Assembly: GCF_006385255.1 (NCBI RefSeq)
Contig: NZ_VFJE01000055.1
Span: 372,001-436,000, forward strand
Direction of reading: 5' to 3'
From: Flavobacterium microcysteis
GTDB taxonomy: Bacteria; Bacteroidota; Bacteroidia; Flavobacteriales; Flavobacteriaceae
DNA length: 64,000 bases
Under the pieces are notes generated by a model. It did no database searches, had not been told where the DNA came from, and saw only the letters and a program-made list of their open reading frames with translations. Below, piece after piece: positions 59,564 through 64,000 of this stretch (positions are counted from its first letter, which is position 1; every line of letters starts with the position of its first letter). The position numbers were made by a program, and so were the translations under genes.

Positions 59564-62068
59564 ATGCAAATAAAAGCTACACTTTCCAGATTCCTTGAAA
59601 AAAGAAGTGGCCTGCCTCGTTGGGTTAGAATTTCGCTTAGGGTTTTATCAGGAATTTTTTTGCTAATCGTCATTACGTATTTGGGACTCGCTTTTTATGT
59701 CAATACTCATAAAGAAGAAATTTTAGCATCTGTCAATAAAAAAATCAACGAAAACATCAATGGTAAATTTACAGCAGAAAGTATAGAGCCTACATTTCTG
59801 CAAGGATTTCCACGGGTTTCTCTAAGAATAAAAAATGTGACTTTAAAGGATAGCCTTTGGGATTCTCACAAAAATACGTTGCTGGAAGCTGAAGATTTTA
59901 ATATTTCGATTAATATATTGGCTTTTCTCAGAGGAACACTGGAGGTTAAAAAAATAGATATCAATGATGCGAAGATTCATTTATTTATTGCCGAAAATGG
60001 CTATAGTAATACAGCTATTTTTAAACCAAAACAAGAAAAGGAGACCACAGGTGAAAGCAGTTCTTTCGCAGAAATAAAGGCGTTTAATCTGCACAATGTT
60101 ATTTTTATCTCAGAGAATCTTAAAGGAAAAAAACTGTTTGAATTTTCAATCAATGAGCTGAAAGGTAGGCTCGATTATAACTCAAAAGGATGGGAAGCAG
60201 CGGTAAATTTAGATGCTTCTGCTCAAAGTCTCGCTTTTAATACCGTACACGGAAGTTTTATCAAAGACAAGACACTCAATGGCAAACTTGATATTGTGTA
60301 TGATGAGAAAGCTGAAACTATTGTTTTTGAACCCAATGATTTGGAAATAGGCAGCGACAACTTCAATATTGGAGGGAAGTTCAGTATAGGCAAAACCAAA
60401 TCGGATTTTTCGCTACATATCAAAGCCGATAATATTTTATGGAAAAATGCTTCCAATCTGCTTTCAAATAATATCAGCCGACAGCTCAACCGCTTTGATC
60501 TGGAAAAACCCATTGATGTCAACTGTGATATTATTGGTGATTTGAATGCAGAAGGCGATCCGTTATTTCTGGTAAAAGCAGTTGTCAAAAACAACCGACT
60601 TCATATTCCTGATGGAATAATAGACAATTGTAGCTTTAACGGAATGTATACTAATGAATTGGTTAAAGGCAAAGGATTTGACGATCCCAATTCTGTAGTA
60701 AAACTTATGAATTTCAAAGGCGCTTATAAAGAAATTCCTTTTGTAATGGATTCTGCGATAATTAATGATTTCAGCAAGCCCATTGTCTCAGGTGTTTTTA
60801 AAGCCAATTTTCCATTGGAAAAATTGAACAATTGCGTTGATAAAGACCTGATGGCATTTTCTAAAGGCAATGCCAATGTTGAACTTCACTTCAAAGCCGA
60901 TGTTGTCGACTTCGAAATTACCAAACCGTTTGTTTCGGGATTGGTCAAGATAGATAATGGAGACATGCGCTATGTGCCAAGAAACCTGGTATTCAAAAAC
61001 ACGAATGTAGCTTTGAATTTTACGGATAAGGATTTATTCATTAGCAATATCAGGCTACAAAGTGGCAAAAGTATCGTAAACATGGAAGGAAGCATTCAAA
61101 ATTTCCTAAACCTGTATTATACAGAACCTGAAAAGCTAGTGCTCAACTGGAAAGTAACAAGCCCTCAATTGTATTTGGGAGAATTTCTCGGGTTTTTAGA
61201 AAATCGTAAAACTGTGAAGCATGCACCTGTAAAAACAAAAAAGGGAAATGGTAACGATAAACTGGACTTTCTTTTTGAAAAGAGCAATGTCGCCCTGAGC
61301 GTTCAGATTGATAAATTTTACTATAATAAATTTACGGCTACCAATACAAAAGCTGACCTTTTATTATCAGATTCAGGAATCACAATACGAAACGCAGTAG
61401 TGAATCATGCAGGCGGACAAGTAAAACTTAATGGTTCAGTACAGCAAGGGAAAACAAAAAATCATTTTTCGATAAAGGCAAACGTATCCAATGTGGCGAT
61501 AGAAAAGTTTTTCTATGCGTTCAATGATTTTGATATGGAGTCTCTGAAGTCGAAAAATCTGAAGGGCTATCTTACAACGGCTGCTGCCATTTCCGGAGCG
61601 ATTTCAAATGAAGGTAAATTAATACCCAAATCAATGGACGGAATGGTAGGTTTCACGCTTAAAAATGGTGCACTGCTTAAGTTTGAACCCATTAAAAGTG
61701 CCGGAAAATTTGCTTTTCCTTTCCGGGATTTGGATACTATTACATTCAGCAACCTGAAAGGCAATTTAGATATAAGCGGAGAAAAGATAACCATCCATCC
61801 AATGCAGATTAATTCCAGCGTATTGAATATGGATGTAGCTGGAATCTATTCTTTTGGAAAAGGGACAAACATAGCACTTGATGTACCGCTCCGAAATCCT
61901 AAAAACGACAAAGGCATAACTGATAAAGAAAAACTGGAAGAGAGAAGAAATAGGGGAATAGTACTGCATCTCCTGGCATCTGACGGCGATGACGGAAAAA
62001 TAAAAATCAGGCTTGTTAGTAAGAAAACAAGAAATGAGGAAGTGGATTTAAAAAGCAATAAGCAATAA
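59564..62068 (+). CDS. AsmA-family protein
   Basis: An 834-residue protein with one N-terminal membrane anchor (about 28-50, LSGIFLLIVITYLGLAFYV) and a long beta-strand-rich body as in AsmA/TamB-like bridge proteins. The AsmA N-terminal pattern is clear (INENINGKFTAESIEPTFLQGFP), and the C-terminal part has LKNGALLKFEPIKSAGKFAF and NSSVLNMDVAGIYSFG. Such proteins are thought to carry lipids to the outer membrane. The last codons run into a 7-bp repeat (AGCAATA) that creates the stop. It is convergent with a BamA/TamA-like gene. Confidence 0.85.
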   Translation: MQIKATLSRFLEKRSGLPRWVRISLRVLSGIFLLIVITYLGLAFYVNTHKEEILASVNKKINENINGKFTAESIEPTFLQGFPRVSLRIKNVTLKDSLWDSHKNTLLEAEDFNISINILAFLRGTLEVKKIDINDAKIHLFIAENGYSNTAIFKPKQEKETTGESSSFAEIKAFNLHNVIFISENLKGKKLFEFSINELKGRLDYNSKGWEAAVNLDASAQSLAFNTVHGSFIKDKTLNGKLDIVYDEKAETIVFEPNDLEIGSDNFNIGGKFSIGKTKSDFSLHIKADNILWKNASNLLSNNISRQLNRFDLEKPIDVNCDIIGDLNAEGDPLFLVKAVVKNNRLHIPDGIIDNCSFNGMYTNELVKGKGFDDPNSVVKLMNFKGAYKEIPFVMDSAIINDFSKPIVSGVFKANFPLEKLNNCVDKDLMAFSKGNANVELHFKADVVDFEITKPFVSGLVKIDNGDMRYVPRNLVFKNTNVALNFTDKDLFISNIRLQSGKSIVNMEGSIQNFLNLYYTEPEKLVLNWKVTSPQLYLGEFLGFLENRKTVKHAPVKTKKGNGNDKLDFLFEKSNVALSVQIDKFYYNKFTATNTKADLLLSDSGITIRNAVVNHAGGQVKLNGSVQQGKTKNHFSIKANVSNVAIEKFFYAFNDFDMESLKSKNLKGYLTTAAAISGAISNEGKLIPKSMDGMVGFTLKNGALLKFEPIKSAGKFAFPFRDLDTITFSNLKGNLDISGEKITIHPMQINSSVLNMDVAGIYSFGKGTNIALDVPLRNPKNDKGITDKEKLEERRNRGIVLHLLASDGDDGKIKIRLVSKKTRNEEVDLKSNKQ

Positions 62069-62134
62069 GCAATAGGCAATAAGCTTTGCGTCTTTGCGAG
62101 CAATTATTTCACGTAAAGACGCAGAGACACAAAG
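62052..62134. repeat. 7-bp tandem repeat and degenerate inverted repeat
   Basis: About four AGCAATA/GGCAATA units (62054-62082) are followed by CTTTGCGTCTTTGCG (62084-62098) and, after a spacer, CGTAAAGACGCAGAGACACA. This is a damaged version of the 59374 element in which the left arm lacks about 8 nt. Confidence 0.65.
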
Positions 62135-62141
62135 TACAGTA

Positions 62142-64000
62142 CTAGAAAGGATAACCAATTGCTAGGTTAAAAACCAGATTTTCTTTTCTCCAATCTGGAT
62201 CTCCAAATCGGACTTTATCGATTACCCAACGGTCTCCTTCTGGTAGATAAGGTTTGCGTAATGGGAAAGCCAGATCCAATCGCAAGACTAAAAAGGAAAG
62301 GTCAAATCGCAGACCGGCACCGGCACCAACCGCAAGTTCATCAATAAATTTACTCGAAAAACGGGCACCCGCTTTATTTTCATTATCATTCATCAACCAG
62401 ATATTTCCGGCATCTACAAAAAGAGCGCCATGTACGATGCTAAACAATTTGGCACGGTATTCTGTATTTAGTTCCAATTTTAAATCTCCGGATTGGTCGG
62501 GTAGGAAGGAACTTTCTTCTACATTCGGGTTATAGGTTCCAGGGCCAATAGAACGTGCCCTGAATGCCCTGATACTGTTTGTTCCGCCTATAAAGAATTG
62601 CTTGATAAAAGGTAGCTCTTTCGAGTTTCCATAAGGAATTCCTACTCCAACAATAATTCTGCTGGCCAGTTGCGAATCGTTTCCAAGTTTTAAATAATGG
62701 CGGAACTCATTTTCTAATTTTACAAATTGGCTGAACGGGACACCTAAGATTTGTTTTGGGTTATCTGAATTGCCTCCCATAATCAATCCCGTTGCCGTAG
62801 CAGAAAGGTCAATACTGCCTTTGTAATAAAAAGTATTGGTACGCCTTCTACGCATTGTGTTGGTATACGTATACGAATAGGTAGGGCCAAAAATCAGCTG
62901 TTTTTCAATGACACGGGCTAACGAAGGATTTCCTGGCGTTTCATCTGTTCCTTCAATTTGTGCCCTGTATTCGGCTGAAACGTTGCCGGAACTTACATAA
63001 GTGATTTCCGTGAGATTCAGCTGGTGCTCCTTACGTGCATTTTCTTTCCATAAATAGCCAAAAGAACCTTTAAAAGTATTCAGCGTATAAAGTCGCTGGC
63101 GTTCCTGATGTTCGTAGCCAATCAACGCTCTGGTTTTTGGTACAAATCCGCTACCGGATTGAAATTGGAAAGGCGCAATAAAGCGGGGCCATATTAAGCT
63201 GGTTTCACCTCCAAAACGGAAAACATTATAGCCTTTGTTTTGTCCTGATACTTGCACTTCCATACCACCAAAGGCAGTAATCGTGAGCAGCTCAGCTCCT
63301 TTAAAAGTATTCCTGTTCAGCCAGTTGACATTGAGTTCTGTTCCGGTGTAATTGGCAGAGTTTGTCTTGCCGAGTACTTCTACACGGATTGATTTTTTAG
63401 GAAGTGGTGTGAGGTAATAATAGGCATCGAGCGCATCATCTATGGAATCTGAAACCCTAAACTCATTTTTTACGAACTTAAAGGTTCCGAGATTGACAAG
63501 ACGATTGAGCGAAAGATTGTGGTCGGTTCTGTTATAAACATCACCTTTTTTGAAATACAGTGTCCTGTCGTAAATACGAGGATTAAACGTTTTTATCGTA
63601 TCGATAATGGTAAGGTCTTTGTATTTTTCAGCATAGGATTTATCTATAACAACACTATCAGTAGTGATGGAATAATTTGGGTAGATATAGGTTTCGTTAA
63701 TCTTATAAATTTTTTTGGAGCGTTCCGGAGTCTCACTTTTTACCTTAACGATCAAATCTACTTCTTGTTTTCCTACAGTACTATCGACTTGTACCAATAT
63801 AAAATCGGGACTGAAATAATAGTAGCCTTTTTCTTTTAAACGAGTATCGATACGTTCTCTTTCATCTTTGATATTGTCCAGGCTATAAGCATCACCCACT
63901 TTTAATCGGCTACGGCGTTGCAGTTGGGCGATATTTTTTGATAAGACTGAAGAGTCAGATGGAAACTTTACGCTTTTGATTTTGTATTGTTTGCCCGGAC
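62142..64000 (-). CDS. BamA/TamA-family outer-membrane protein, N-terminus outside window
   Basis: The frame is open to the window edge (continuing ...NIAQLQRRSRLKVGDAYSLDNI through a GTG at 63899), so the gene starts beyond 64000; about 619 residues are visible. A POTRA-like part (GYYYFSPDFILVQVDST, and LNRLVNLGTFKFV) precedes a 16-strand-type barrel with the Omp85 signature at the end (IGPGTYNPN, LDLAFPLRKPYLPEGDRW, GYPF). It inserts or exports outer-membrane proteins or lipids. It may be the TamL-like Bacteroidota paralogue. It is convergent with the AsmA-like gene. Confidence 0.85.
   Translation of the reverse strand, partial: PGKQYKIKSVKFPSDSSVLSKNIAQLQRRSRLKVGDAYSLDNIKDERERIDTRLKEKGYYYFSPDFILVQVDSTVGKQEVDLIVKVKSETPERSKKIYKINETYIYPNYSITTDSVVIDKSYAEKYKDLTIIDTIKTFNPRIYDRTLYFKKGDVYNRTDHNLSLNRLVNLGTFKFVKNEFRVSDSIDDALDAYYYLTPLPKKSIRVEVLGKTNSANYTGTELNVNWLNRNTFKGAELLTITAFGGMEVQVSGQNKGYNVFRFGGETSLIWPRFIAPFQFQSGSGFVPKTRALIGYEHQERQRLYTLNTFKGSFGYLWKENARKEHQLNLTEITYVSSGNVSAEYRAQIEGTDETPGNPSLARVIEKQLIFGPTYSYTYTNTMRRRRTNTFYYKGSIDLSATATGLIMGGNSDNPKQILGVPFSQFVKLENEFRHYLKLGNDSQLASRIIVGVGIPYGNSKELPFIKQFFIGGTNSIRAFRARSIGPGTYNPNVEESSFLPDQSGDLKLELNTEYRAKLFSIVHGALFVDAGNIWLMNDNENKAGARFSSKFIDELAVGAGAGLRFDLSFLVLRLDLAFPLRKPYLPEGDRWVIDKVRFGDPDWRKENLVFNLAIGYPF

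Overview
The window reads as chromosomal DNA of a Bacteroidota bacterium, most likely a Flavobacterium-like flavobacterium. The evidence is AT-rich DNA, promoters of the TTG-N19-TAnnTTTG type, T9SS C-terminal sorting domains, lipoproteins with a Cys followed by Ser/Asp/Lys, bacillithiol and menaquinone genes, and LETM1-related, DUF3667 and DUF4142 families. Species cannot be named from the sequence alone.

Layout. 0-5.8 kb: end of a SulP transporter with a beta-carbonic anhydrase, a LETM1-like protein, a DAO-type oxidoreductase, a DUF4142 lipoprotein and two tiny tandem membrane proteins. 5.9-12.1 kb: a fatty-acid beta-oxidation operon (MarR regulator, FadN-like, FadA, acyl-CoA dehydrogenase) with a palindromic candidate operator. 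12.2-20.7 kb: NhaP-type antiporter, AraC regulators, a C45-like/CBM48-like fusion, SRPBCC proteins and a subclass B1 metallo-beta-lactamase with all zinc ligands. 35.2-43.7 kb: VOC protein, S41 peptidase, acyl-CoA ligase, and an aldehyde dehydrogenase / butanediol dehydrogenase / DUF779 / AraC cluster. 43.9-64 kb: mostly housekeeping (purL, menaquinone genes, bshB1, tRNA-His, M28 peptidase, DUF421, stress proteins, an AsmA-like protein and the C-terminal part of a BamA/TamA-like barrel).

The most interesting part is 20.7-35.2 kb, a dispersed RNA-repair/tRNA-like regulon. A WYL-domain regulator is divergent from a tRNA-like non-coding RNA (about 250 nt transcript). The dyad between them (CTGCGCAA-N5-TTGCGTAG) recurs upstream of rtcB and, as a longer perfect dyad, upstream of an operon for a RING/TerD-like protein and an ERI1-like DEDDh exonuclease. 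All three sites lie exactly 11 nt before a TCTTTG -7 element. The leader of the RING/TerD operon carries five copies of a previously unfamiliar motif (GGTCAA, 8 variable bases, TACTTC). The variable bases form one arm of a local helix, and two copies sit in tRNA-like RNAs, one with acceptor, D and T arms around a greatly enlarged anticodon loop. Just upstream lies an array of six tRNA-like genes (Arg, Asp, His, Pro, Leu, Phe anticodons) with several non-canonical features. I infer a stress-induced system that senses, baits or repairs cleaved RNA under control of the WYL protein. RtcB, the exonuclease and the regulator are recognisable families; the RNAs and the joint regulon are the new part.

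Several repeats look like mobile palindromes, including one inserted in frame inside purL and a 23-bp-arm inverted repeat near 59.4 kb.
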